In this document: positions 1 to 11,841 of the stretch, piece after piece
Layout: the number at the start of each line of letters is the position of its first letter
Numbering within the stretch: position 1 is the stretch's first letter
DNA from: Loxodes magnus
Taxonomy: Eukaryota; Ciliophora; Karyorelictea; Loxodida; Loxodidae
Direction: 5' to 3'
Length of the DNA: 64,000 bases
Assembly: GCA_946699065.1 (NCBI GenBank)
Contig: CAMPDV010000005.1
Coordinates: 1,612,001-1,676,000, forward strand
Position numbers and translations under genes: made by a program
The notes under the pieces: generated by a model
Database searches by the model: none
What the model was told of the DNA's origin: nothing
Seen by the model: the letters and a program-made list of their open reading frames with translations, nothing else

Positions 1-1869
1 GTCTTACTCTTTTATTTAAGTTCTTATTTGCTAATATTTATAAATCATTAGTTTTTTTATAATTAATTAGAATTTATTTTACTAATTATTGATTATTTTA
101 TTATGTGTCTTGAGGCTCTTTACTTTTACTTTTTTGTTCCTAGTCTTCTTCTATTATAGTTTGTGAAGTCTCTAGTACCCTTCTTTTAGGTTTTTATCTT
201 CCTTATTCATTTTTATAAATTTATTTTATATTTTAATTTAAATATTATGTTTAAATTCATTTTTTTTAATAGTTTAAAACGTAAAAATAGGAAGAATTTA
301 TTTTATCATTAAATTATAAAATTTTAAAATTAGAGAAAAATGAGAAAGCACCATTCATTTTAAAGAGAAGACTTAATTATGCTAAGGATATTATCAATAG
401 TAACCTAATAAAGCAATAGTTAACAATTATTTTATTGATTTGTTTCTAACCTTTCAAACTAAATTATCTAATTATTTTATTTATAATTGCTTCTATTTAT
501 TTTTAAGCAACAAGATTATGCTTAATAACAAAAATTTAATACATGGAAGGCATTTAGATTTTTAAATTTATTAGCTTATTTGGAAAAGATAATTACACAA
601 ATAAACAATTAGATTTTGCTAATAAAGATTTTAAGTCACAATTATTTCTTAAGATAAACAAAAGTTTATTTTAATTTCAAAATATATCCTATTATCTGCC
701 TAAAAATCTTTCAGATATTATTACAATCTCTTCTTTATTTAAAAGATAAATACAGTGATTTTCTTTTGCTCTACTTTTAAACGATTAAACTTCTAATTAT
801 TTTAAATTCCTGATACTTCCTATTCAGAATAATTTTTGTGTTTAGCTTTTAATATTCTTATTTTTCTAAATTAAGATTAATGTTAAACTTTTTAAAAAAT
901 TTCCTAGCTAACTAGCAAACTTTTGTAAATGCCTTCAACATAACTTCAATTAAGATTAATAATTTTCTAGATTCTAGATGTCTTTATAATAGTTTTTAAT
1001 TATAATTTATTAGTGACTTAGTTTAGCAAATAGAATCATGGCCATCAAAGCAATCCTTTTCTATCCTTTTTAATTAAAAATCTTAAATACTCTAATTGCA
1101 TATATTGTAATCTTAAATTATGCTAAAGATTCTTTAATTTCATACCTTATATCTACTAAACTTATCTTAATAAGTACTTTGCTAGGATGATTTTTATTTA
1201 ATTAAATGGATTACTTCTAAATAGCATTACTAAAATACTAAATTTTTAATATAATTACTTAAATATGAAAAATAATTTTCTAAATTCTTCATATTTTTTA
1301 AAGACAATTTTACGTTTTGACTAAATAAATTGGTAAGTGAAAGAATAATAATTATATGTGCTTTAATATTAAAAATATTACATAGTTCTTTCAATTGAAT
1401 CTATCTAACTTTATTTCTAATTTTGTTTTAAGAACAATTTCAAAGTTTCATATGAATCTTGCTGAAAAATTATCAAGTAATGCAATATTTAGCATTCGTC
1501 ATTTCTTTAAAAAGAAGATACTAAATCCAATCTATTTTAATATAAAAGTCTTTCTTTGCTTTTGATTCTAATTATCATATAATTACTTATACCATTAGAG
1601 TAAGTTTTAATTTATAAAAATCAAAAAAAATTGAAAAGTTAAATTTTATTTTATTTTAGGTAAATAAATAAAAATAATTAAATGCTATGCTATCTCTATC
1701 CTATATATGATTGTATGTTTAAATATCTTCTTGTTTATATACTAGCTCTTTTTAATTAATTATTTTTACTTTAATCTTGTAAAAATCAAAGCTATTAAGC
1801 AAACTATATTATTTTTTATTTAATTTAATTTAATCTTGTAAAAATTAATTTTGTCTATAAAAAGGATAA
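1..1869. other. AT-rich intergenic DNA
   Basis: Roughly 80% A+T with no frame that reads as a protein under the reassigned code. Translations in every frame are K/N/I/F/L-rich and almost free of Pro, Ala and Gly. No RNA gene or repeat array is visible. An in-frame ATG for the downstream membrane-protein candidate occurs at 1707, but the stretch 1707-1865 looks noncoding. Confidence 0.5.
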
Positions 1870-3071
1870 AATCAAGTTTATAGTTTTAGAGAAGAGTCTC
1901 GCAGTTAATTTCTATTTTTCCTGCTCTCTCCTCAATTAAAGAATGTCCTAAGACTTCATTAGTCATCCATCCTTGTCAACCCAAAATCTATTTATTCTTC
2001 TGGTTTCTTCTCCAATTGCTATTTTATTCGTTTATTCTTGAGTTAGAATTTTTTCTGTATATTTACCTATCCTTGTTGATCAATGAAGAAAAGTTCTTCT
2101 AAAATTTATTTCTTATTATTTCTTTCTATTTCTTTTTTATTTCAATTTTGACAGCAGTGATTCTTCTAATATATGTAGCAACGAATTTTTCTACTAGAAA
2201 AAATTTTCTATTTAGTCCTTATGATTGATATTCAGAATTGAATTCCATTGGCATGCTTGATTTCTAATCTATCGCTTTTTTAAATTACTTCTTATTATTG
2301 TTCTTACTTTTTTTGTGATTCTTTTATTGCTGTCAAAATTTAGAAAATTGGAATTAAAACTTTTGAGGTACTACATTGAATTATTTGCCAATTTCTCTCA
2401 TTTTAATTATATTTACAATTATATCTTATTAAAGTTTCTCCTTATGATGGAACTTATAGCTCCAGTTATTTAATCAGATTTTCTAGAATTTTTCAACTTT
2501 TATATCTTTTATCTTGCTATTTTAATTTGTATTATATATTTATTATATATAAATAAGGAGGAGCAATCCTCCAACTGAAACTGACTTAAACTCTGGTACC
2601 AGGAAGTACCCCATAGGTAAATAACCAGCCAAGAGAAGAGAAGTAAAAATCCAAGAGGCATCAAGTAGCATTAATAACGAAAGATGCCAGATACTAGGGT
2701 CTCTTAGGGTAGCAATCCAATCGCGGTCCTATAGAAGAAAAAATTCACAAAGGAATACTATCACTGTGGAAGACTTCATAAATGAATTTTTTAACTTTAA
2801 AAATTTTTATTAAAGATTTGCGCACCATTGAGGTGCTACGCTCTCTATAATCTCATCTATTTATTCTTTTTTACCCCTATTATGCGTAATCTCCTTATAT
2901 TAATTTCTTTAGCTTATTAAGACTCTTATCCAGTTATATTAGATTATTTTTATTGTTTTTTAACGAATGAGCCTAGAAATTACTATTTCTTAGGTGCCAT
3001 TTTTTTATAATAATTAATATTTTTCTACTATTTAGCAAAATATATCTGTTCAAAATGATGTTTAATTTTGA
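1870..3071 (+). CDS. candidate multi-pass (7TM-like) membrane protein; start unresolved
   Basis: In the frame ending at UGA 3069-3071 this region reads as about 400 codons with five to seven hydrophobic helices. A polar loop encoded at about 2545-2760 carries motifs such as NPPTETDLNSGTRKYPIGK and is rich in Arg, Ser and Pro. After it come one or two more helices (about 2820-2960) and a short polar tail ending NISVQNDVQF. The long basic loop before the last helices resembles the third intracellular loop of 7TM receptors, but I recognise no family. GC content, Pro, Ala and Gly rise here compared with the flanks, which argues for coding. Trp is written mostly as UGA. The start is not settled: the frame has no good nearby ATG. 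An ATG at 1943 in another frame also opens a plausible membrane N-terminus and would need an intron between about 2000 and 2110 to join. Confidence 0.45.
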
Positions 3072-4610
3072 AAATTTAGCCTTAAAATTAAATAGATATT
3101 ATTAATATTTTGCTAATTAATTTTATTATTTTTTAGTTTTATTCAACAAATTATTCTACCTTTTTGTTTTTACTAGGCTTATCTATAATTACCTATTTTT
3201 TTTAATTTAAAAGTTTAAATAAATATCAGCTAATTAAAAAAATTTAGTGTTTTTTTTAGTTATTTAACTAGATATTTATAATGATATACCATATAATTGA
3301 ATATTTAACTTTTTCTTTCATTTAATATCTTTTATTATTGTTTTATGAGTTATGTCTTTTAAAAATACCTTTATTATAGTATGTAAATAAACTAAATTAA
3401 GCAAATCATATATAAGAATCTCATTTATGCATTTTATTGCAAATTTATTGAAAATTCGTTCAATTCTTGAAAAAGATCGTCCTTTTCATTAATTATTATT
3501 TTTTAATTAGAAAAGAATATTTATTTAAATTCAACTATATTCACATATATCTTAAAATTGAATATATTAAATAATATTAACCTTTCTTGAAGAGACTTTA
3601 ATTCAGTTTTCACTAACCTCTTCTGTCTGAATGTTAAACAAAAATTTAAAGTATCTTTGTTTCTTATTTTTAATTATTGACAACATCTCTTAGCTATAAT
3701 TTTCCCGTTGAAAATATTATTTTTCATTTTTCCTATAAATTTTTCCTAGATCATTACAGTGAAACTTTTTCTCAGTTCCTATTCATACTTTACCAATATA
3801 ATACTTTTGATTTTTATTGCTTTTATTACCTTTATACAAATAAAAATTATTGATTAAATAGTTTTAACATTTTTATATAGATCTACCTCAAATTATACTA
3901 CATGAATCGTTTTTCCTCTTTTTTATTTTAATCTTAATATTTTTAATTTTACTTTTTATCATTTTAATTCTGTCTTTCAAATAAATCGATCATCTCTTTT
4001 TTATATAAAAATTTATTTTGCTTATGTATTTTATTTTATATTTTCTGAGTCTAAGTTAGATTAGCTATTCCAATTTACTGCAGTTTTAGAAGAAGTTTTT
4101 TAATTTCTTAAGATATAAATCTAAAGTATATTTCTTATTATTTTTTAATTTTTTATAGTCTGCTGTTTTCTTCTTTAAAAACTTGATCTATTCTAGTAAA
4201 TTTAATACTTCTATAATTAGTTGTTAAAAATAAATTATTTAGTTGTAAAAATCTTAAATATCTTCTAATCCAAAGCTTACTTGCTATATTTAATAGGTTT
4301 TAGTAAGAAGCAGAATATTCAAATACGTAAAAATTTTATATGAATATATTAGCCTATCCTATTTACTTCTTTTTCTTTGGAAATTAAATGAAATCATTTT
4401 CAAATTCCTTGCGAAGTGTTTGTTTACCATATATATTTATTGTTATATTAAAGTAAATAATCATAGATATAGATGTATGTGTAAATTTATAGTATGTCTA
4501 ATTTTTAATTGTTAGTTTCAATGAATATATGATTTAATTATTATTTATTTAAAATAATTAAAGTATCATAATCAATAAACTTAATATAATAATTCATCTT
4601 ATTCTTCATT
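3072..4610. other. AT-rich intergenic DNA between convergent genes
   Basis: This spacer lies between the 3' ends of the 7TM-like candidate (+) and the TRP-like channel (-). A minus-strand frame at about 3080-4430 stays free of UGA for long stretches but contains no Pro and almost no Ala, so I treat it as noncoding. No other signal is visible. Confidence 0.5.
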
Positions 4611-7600
4611 TCATTCCTTATTTTCTTCCTTTTGGTTCTCATTTTATTCTTTATCTTTTTTGCTTTTTTTCTTTTTTTTCTTCTTTTCTCCCTCTTTATT
4701 CTTTTTGTGCTTTTTACTCTTAGGAGATTTTTAGGTAGTTTCCGAAAGAACATCTTCTTTTTTCTGATCTTCTTCAAGTGCCTGCTATTCTAGTAAATCC
4801 ATTTCCTGCACTATTTTATCTTCCTAATACTTTAAATCCAATTCAGTATTTTAGAATTATGTTTGTTCGGTTTGGATTTCTTGTAGTTCCTTCTCCTAAC
4901 TATTGTGTAGATTGTTTTTTTCTTTCTTCTAAGATTTTAAAGGTTTCTTTTTTATTTACTAATTAGTAGATAGGCTAAGAGACTAGCTTATATTATCTAT
5001 TTACATGCTAGAAATATTTCCTTCGTTTGTAACTACATTAAGATGCATTTTTAACTCCTTTATTGAGCTGAAAAGTTAATCATAATTGCCAGCTAAAATG
5101 CTCATTTGAGTTTTCACGTTTTAGAAAAACTCCAAAGAAAGTCCAGCTTCTTCAGGCTATTAGGGTTCAGTTTCACTCTATTAAAATAAAGAAACTTACC
5201 ATTTACTAAAATCTTGTAAGAGCTTTATAGATTCATGGAATGTTGATATGTATGACTTGCACTAGATAGTCCTAGAAATATTCCTTCTTCTTAGGTAAAA
5301 TTTTAGTCATTCTATTCACGTTTATGTTTGAATCTCTAGAACTTTCAGAGAAGTGAGAAAAGAATTCAATAGCAATCAAGTTTCTATCAGTAAAATTATC
5401 AACTGGAGTAGATTGCTTGCTTTTTCCATCATTTGAAGCATTTATCATAGAATGGTCTATTAAAATTCACATTTCCAAAAAATTGTCCAGAGAAACCTTT
5501 TCTTTATTAGTCTTTTTTAGATCATCTAGGCATACTTGGATATCCTTTATGAACTTAGAGGTAACTAGCTATTCGAACTTATTCTTTTCACCTTCGTCAA
5601 TCTATTTCTCTATGCTTTTGTACATTAGCTTCCAATATTAGTACATATCTCTTATTCCAGCAAAAGTAAGCCAGGGTAAACCAACGAAAAACCATGCAAT
5701 GAACTTAAAGATGTTAAAATTGGTTACTATTGTAGTTATTTCAGTGTTATTGCCTAGAGGGACTGGGATAAATTTCTCCTAAGATTCCTTTTGATTGTTT
5801 TCTTCTTCTCGCTCATTATAATCTGCGTCTACCATAATTTTTTTCTTAGTTCCCGTTTTTGCATATGCAATAAAACCTTTAATATATATGGGGAGTAATA
5901 GAATAACTTGATAAGCAAAGAAGAAACATCACATAATGAAGCCATAAAAGATGTAAGTAGTTTTGCATAAAATCTAATTTAGTGCCAAAGTGTTTTCTGA
6001 AATTCAAAAAATTGGAGTGACAAAAAATGCTAGTACATTTAGCGGTGGAGGCAAAAAAATCAAGAATCCATATCTTTCATCCCAAGAATATCTATTATAA
6101 TATGAAATAACTACTGCTCTATGCTCAGCATCTGCTTTAGTACTTAAACTGCTGTAAATATTTGTTAACAATGCAATTAGCAAGTTCATAAGAACAATAA
6201 TTGATATTACTAGGTAAACTGAAAATATTGCATAGCCTATTTCAGGATGAGTAGTATTTTCAAAAGCAATAATATCAAAAGTAGCTAGATTAGCCGAAAA
6301 AAGTGTGATGAAGCTAAGTGAAAAATTTTCAAATTACTCTGGAATATCCTTATTGTAGAGACTAGTCATGATAGCACAGTATACAAACATTCAACTGAAA
6401 ATTATAAACAAAAAACCTAACAATTCTAAACACATCAGATAAATCATTCTCAAAAGTGGCCCAAACAACTTAGTAGTAATTAAAACAGACATGGATCTAA
6501 GCCAAATTAATATAATCATAACACTGTGCATCATTGAGTTTGAAAATTTGGTATCTCCTTTAAGTAAATTACCAATTCCCATCATGTTTAAAATCATTAT
6601 GATGAAAATAAAGATATTCAAAGTTTTTCATCCATCCCACTCAAATCCTCTTCCTGATTTTGTCGAGAATACGAAATGCATAATATCTTCTGCTATTACA
6701 CAACAAATTCAAACTTAAGCTAAACGAAGTCAAGATCTTGGAGGATCTTATGCTGCTAAATCTTCGAGAGAATCATGAGAAATAGACGTATATATTACAA
6801 TCTAATAAATCACAACCAAAGCGAATATCGACATAGCAGATGCTCAAAATCTGAGTTAACATGCTTTTGTTCATTGATCATATTAGAAAATATAAGGTTT
6901 ATTAGAATCAATTCCTTTAGTGAATGCCATAGAATCTTCAGTACCTACAGGTGCTTCCCAAGATCTGAATAATGAGCTTGCATGATAAACATTGTAGCAT
7001 TTTTACTTTCCTTACCACAATTTTGAAACTATTGCTCCAACTTGATCATGTTCCAAAAGTTTATAAAAACGATTTATACTTAAAATTGTAAGAACAGATC
7101 TATTACTTGAATCACATTGTAATAAATAGTATCTTAATTCATCTTCGTCCTTTATAGACATTTCAATTCATAATCCAAGTTCTAGTAAACTATCAACAAC
7201 CGCTTAAGTTCTTTACTTATGCTATACTGTTGCTTCACTCAATCTTGTACACAATTCAGCTCCTAGTACGCAAAATAAAATTGGAGCAGGACAAACTAAG
7301 ATTTCTTCAGTCTTTTTGATCATATGAATGATTATATTGCATAATTCTTTAGTGAGATCTCATTATCAATCTTTTAAGGGTACACTATTTAATAAGTCAA
7401 TTGCGTATGCACAATTCTATCCAGAAGCTAAATATTTTATTAATTACTCTTAAGTTTCTTCCTTTTAAAGGCTAACAATGCACTCTTTTCTTTAAAGCAT
7501 AATGAGAGCAGTTTGAAGCATTTAATAATTAATTGCTGCTTCCATATCTTCGGTAGTTAATGGAATAATTTCTATATTTTACAAGAGTATTTTAGTCAAC

Positions 7601-8844
7601 TCTTACTATCTATATTGTAAGCATATTTTCAAAACTCCAGGCTACACTGCAGCATCCGGTCATTATAGTACCTAATGAGCTTCCCAAGTTCTTCCTTCTT
7701 TTAAGAAATAATTAAGTATATGAGTTATTTTTAAGCTCCTTTTGAAGGATTTCTTATCAGATATATTTTCTCCTACATACTAATCAATAAAGTTTCTGAG
7801 GAAAACTTGTTTTCTCTTTTTTATTTTTTCTCCTTACTTAATTGTAAAATTTCCACTCCAAACTCTCATAATGAACTCTAAGTTAGTATGCTTAAGAGCT
7901 AGTTAAATTATTTATGAATTTAATATATTTGGATTCATTCCTAGCATAGTTGAAGCCAAAAAATCAGCCTTTGTTTATAATGCTAATTTTATAACTGGTT
8001 CTAAAATTTGAGGATCGCAAAGGAAATATTTTATTTGATCTATGGAAGGAAATCCTCTTTAATTCACAAAATCCTGGATGGTGTTTTCTTTTTCAAATAA
8101 AAGCTTTGCTAAATCTATTCTACCTTTACTAAGCAAATACCAAAATTCAAGTTTCACTGTATCAAGTTTATAGAAGTTCCCCTCTATTATTTTCTTTACT
8201 AATTTATCGTCTTCGTCTCTTATTGCATCTAAAAGGAAATTTTCTGGAAGAGGATAGCCAGCTTATAACAGTTCCTTTGCAAAGTTCTAATGTCCTTTTT
8301 CAATGGCTGTTTTAGTAGCAGTTCCTTTGTTAACAAAATTTTAATTCTCATTTAAAAATTTTTAATTCAATGCGATTTCTCTTGCAACGTCAATGTGATT
8401 TAATTCAATGGAAGAAATAATACGGATTGCTTCAGGATTTATGCGTTACTATGAAATTTTTTCTAAAGTCTTACCAGAAAACAATCCTTAGCCAAGTTTC
8501 ATAATAGCTTATTTACTAAGATGCTAATTACTTAAAATTTAAGTAGCAAGATCAGTTTCTTTAATATTGTCTTTTTCTTACAATGCTTAGAAGATATTCT
8601 ATTAAGAATCAAGTCGATCTCTCTACTTCTAAACTCCATCCAAAGAATCATTGTCTTCATCACTAGAGTTTACAGACTGTTATTCAATTTCTCCTTGTTC
8701 CTATAATTTTTGCAAGTTTTTAAGAAGAATACTCTTTCGCTTCATTTTAATATTAAAATAACAATTATAAAAAATCTCTTCGCTAAGAAATTAAGCTTCA
8801 TCATTAAATCATGGCGCTTCTAATCATTAGTCTCTAAATTTCAT
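4611..8844 (-). CDS. TRP-like cation channel with N-terminal helical-repeat domain
   Basis: About 1403 aa after removing one 22-nt intron. Residues 1-640 are a soluble alpha-helical repeat region with weak ankyrin-like character (for example ATKTAIEKGHQNFAKELLQA). A six-helix ion-transport domain follows: S1 near 668-690, a linker motif FGPLLRMIYLM, a pore helix near 840-855 (NFSLSFITLFSANLATFD) and S6 with INLLIALLTNIYSS near 884-898. The LPPPLNVL motif after S6 matches the position of the PPP motif in TRPM/TRPC proteins. Further hydrophobic segments follow, then a highly charged Lys/Glu/Gln tail. Trp is often UGA and Gln UAA/UAG. The start is the ATG giving MKFRDQWLEAPWF. The stop is UGA 4613-4611 after ENQKEENKE; if that UGA is read as Trp, the next in-frame UGA is at 4574-4572. 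Family assignment is solid at TRP-superfamily level; subfamily is inference. Confidence 0.85.
5178..5199 (-). other. 22-nt intron in the TRP-like gene
   Basis: On the minus strand it runs GTAAGTTTC...TTTTAATAG. Without removal the charged C-terminal tail is out of frame with the channel; with it the tail reads as a Gln/Glu/Lys-rich coiled region ending at UGA. It follows the codons for FQQM and is 3n+1 long. Confidence 0.75.
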
Positions 8845-9677
8845 TTAGCTGCTTTCTAATCAAATGTAACTAGCCTTTTTACCTTTTTGCTTCAAACTTT
8901 CATTCCTATATCATATATTTTAAGCTTACCTCTTATAATAAATAGGGTAATATACAGGAGCTGATATGAGAGTATAAGATGTAAATCTTAGCAAAAAGAA
9001 AGGTTAAATCAAGTCTTATAAGCATGTAAGGTATTATTAAATTAATTTAAATAGATAAAATATAACTGTAAAGTAGTCTAAATATTGAGCTTAAGCTGTA
9101 AGTATAATAAAAAGAATAATTAATAGTTATATCACTAAATAAATAATAGCATAGTATCTTTATAACTTTCTTAAGCATTAGTCTATAGCTATTCCTTAGA
9201 ATAATAAGTTAATTGTAGCAATTAGAATCTATTAGATAAATTGTTAGTATTAAATCAATAGATAAATAAGTTTAAGATTAAGCACTAAGTCCATTAATAT
9301 AATGAAAAAAGAGAATGAGATATGCCTCATCAATTCAAAATATAGCATAATCTTGTTATGATAAATTAGATTAATAATTAATTTATTGATTTCTAATTTG
9401 TGATTATTAAAGAAAGAGCCAGAATATTTAATATACCAGCCATTAAATATAAAAATAAAAAAACAATAATTTATCTAATTATCATGTAAATAAGAAGATA
9501 CTAGTACTTTAATTTAGTTATCATACCAATAGCAAAATATCTGCTTCTAAAATTTAGTTTTTTAAAACTGTACATAATCCTTTTATATTCTAGAGATAAT
9601 TATAGACTAAAAAGTTTTTTTATTTGTAGAGATGAGATAAAGAATATTTTTATTGCAATACCAAAATTAAAAAGAGT
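8845..9677. other. intergenic DNA upstream of the TRP-like gene
   Basis: This holds the 5' side of the TRP-like gene and the 3' side of the CNNM gene, both on the minus strand. It is AT-rich. If the UGA at 9680-9678 is Trp rather than stop, the CNNM frame could run on to the UGA at 9521, but that extension is hydrophobic and AT-rich and lacks family similarity. No promoter element is recognised. Confidence 0.5.
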
Positions 9678-10950
9678 TCATTGTTTTAGATTTCCTCTAC
9701 TTTTAAGCATTTCTTTAATAATAATTTTCTGAATATTTCTCTCTTTCTTAAAAGTATCTCGATTAGCATTTTCAGTATCAAATTCATCATAAATTTACAT
9801 TTATAGCAGAATTTCAAGAACATCTTCTAATGTACATATTCCTATTACTTCTCCAGTAAACTCTTCTTTGAAATGAAGAGACATTTTTAGTTAATTTTCC
9901 TAAAAGTTAATTACTTACTTAATTGGTTACAATGGCCATATGATTTTTACCTTATGTAAGCAATGGTAATAAGTCTATCAAAGGCATATTTGGATTTGCA
10001 ACTATTGGATCTTTTAGCTTAAATCCAGCATCCTTTAATTTTTAATTGCTGGATGGATCATACTTTACAATCTATTTACTTAGTAAAATTCCTAATATGC
10101 AATGCTTCTAATTCTTATAAACTGGTATTCTGGAAAAATGGGTTTTTTGAATATCTTATAACCTTTCTTCATCCATAACACAATCCCAACTTAATATATA
10201 TGCTTATTCCAACGGAATCATAATATCTTTGACTGTTTTATTTCTAATTTCGAGAGCTCCTCTAATAATATTTCCTTCTTTCTCAAGCAAAGGTGCCTCA
10301 GGTCCTTCTCTGCTAGAATTTATCTAATCAGATAATTAAATCTCTTCATGACTACTTTTACTCTTTTTAGTTGTGCTTTTTTATCTTTGATTATCCCTTG
10401 TCATTTCTTTCTAATACTATGAGACCTTTTGAGTATGAATGTCAATAAGAGCTTTAAGTTATGTTATGTTATATCTTTTCTTCCCTTAATGACCGAACAT
10501 TTTATCTAGGCACATAGCAATTGGTTTTCCAATAGGATATAAAAGGCACATTAGCAATTTTACCATAGGAACCATAGTAGATGCTATTTTTATCTAATCT
10601 GGACCAACGCAAAAAGCTTAGGGTAAGATTTCACCAAATATTAGTACAAAAGTGACAGAAGCTAATATTGCAGCTCAAACAGGCATTAGCTCATCTAGAA
10701 CAAGAGGCAAAGCTTCCATAGCAGTAGCGTTTGTTAAGAGAAGCGAAACAAGAAGTAAATGATGCTTTTCTATTACTGGCAAAACTCTTTCTGCTTGTAT
10801 TTTTTCTTCTTCACTTCCTACAGAGAGAGTAAGTTCCATATCTAAATCATCTATAGAAAGAAGTCCAACAGTTAACCCTGACATCACTCCCGCTGTTATA
10901 ACTAAGAAAAGTGAAATTAGAGAAAGCAAAATTATTTCACTTAATTCCAT
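9678..10950 (-). CDS. CNNM: CNNM-family transporter A (DUF21 plus CBS pair)
   Basis: About 417 aa after one 19-nt intron. CNNM/CorC-type proteins are membrane proteins linked to Mg2+ (or other divalent cation) transport. The N-terminal DUF21 domain has three or four membrane helices with the hallmarks AGVMSGLTVGLLSIDDLDME, KHHLLLVSLLLTNATAMEAL and LIFGEILPQAFC. After a Ser/Lys-rich linker comes a CBS pair: EIRNKTVKDIMIPLEQ, a motif FSRIPVYKNQKHCILGILL, then GEVIGICTLEDVLE. The start is ATG 10950-10948; a TTG three codons upstream is not used. The stop is UGA after KSRGNLKQ. A paralogue lies on the opposite strand at 17136. There is no C-terminal cyclic-nucleotide-binding-like domain as in metazoan CNNMs. 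Confidence 0.9.
9900..9918 (-). other. 19-nt intron in CNNM A
   Basis: GTAAGTAATTAACTTTTAG on the minus strand. Removal joins AIVTNQ to ENQLKMSLHFKEEF and restores the CBS frame. The paralogue at 18240 has an intron at the equivalent place and same phase. Confidence 0.9.
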
Positions 10951-11841
10951 TTTAAACAAATATTATTGAAGTGAAAAGTCAATTTTTTAGCTATTATATC
11001 TCTATATTAATATCATCTATTTAAATCTTTATACAAAAACATAAAATATTTTTATTTGCTTTACTTTCACCTAAATTTAAAGATTCTCCTTTTGCATAAT
11101 TACTTAATTTTATTATAGTTTCTATAGAAAGCAAACAAATTTAAAGGAGCTAGCATTATTACTTGAATATACATAATTTTTATTCTTAGTACATCTTTTT
11201 TCTTATTCCTATATTTAAAAATTCTTAGTGATACATCTTTATGATTGATATGTTTGTCAAAATAAGCTATACTTATATACTTTACTATAATTAAGACTAA
11301 ACTTCAATAGTAAGCAATAAATTGAAAAAGATTGATAAGCAAATACTTAAAAATCTTAATCATTCTATTCTGCAAGAAATAAATCTCATTTAAATGATTA
11401 TCTAAAACTATTATTTAGCTTCTAAAAGTTTATAAGTAATTAAAAATATTTAGTTCTATACTTAAATAGAAGAACTTTATGTTAATTTACTTAAAGCAAT
11501 TAATTAAATCATATCCTTAATTTATAATATTTAAATTTATATGAGCAGATTTATTTCCAAATAAGTTTCAAGATATTCTTAATTGTATTGATATTTTAAA
11601 TAATGTGAAAATAGATTTTATCTCAAAATTAAAAGAGCTCTTTATTTTCATTTCTAGTTATGAAATATTATTTTTATATCTTGAAAAAGTAAATTGGAAG
11701 TTAATTTTTGGATTAGATCAAAAGAAAGATTATTTTAATATCTTAGGTCTTTTATAAGGACTAAATAGAATACTATCTATGGTTTTTATTCTTTAGATTT
11801 AAGCTTTATTATTAAAATGAAAGTATTATTAAGTTAGAATC
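10951..11841. other. AT-rich intergenic DNA
   Basis: The 5' flank of CNNM A and the 3' flank of the PNGase gene, both on the minus strand. Nothing beyond AT-rich sequence is visible. Confidence 0.5.

Noticed and set aside
1850..2480. Minus-strand frame with charged, protein-like translation overlapping the 7TM-like candidate
   Set aside because: No start codon, no natural end, and the opposite strand gives a frame with more Pro, Ala, Gly and a consistent stop.
2546..2860. GC-richer block with small hairpins that first looked like a structured noncoding RNA
   Set aside because: In the + frame ending at UGA 3069 it reads as a coherent basic loop and helix of a membrane protein, and no known RNA consensus could be matched.
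3080..4430. Long minus-strand frame with few UGA codons starting near 4425
   Set aside because: The translation has no proline, very little alanine or glycine, and every Trp is UGA; this is what AT-rich noncoding DNA gives under a stop-poor code.
9521..9677. Extension of CNNM A to the UGA at 9521
   Set aside because: The added residues are hydrophobic, AT-rich and unlike CNNM proteins; the UGA at 9680-9678 is the better stop.
10948..10959. A TTG start three codons upstream for CNNM A
   Set aside because: The ATG at 10950 gives an N-terminus that aligns with the paralogue; a non-ATG start is unnecessary.
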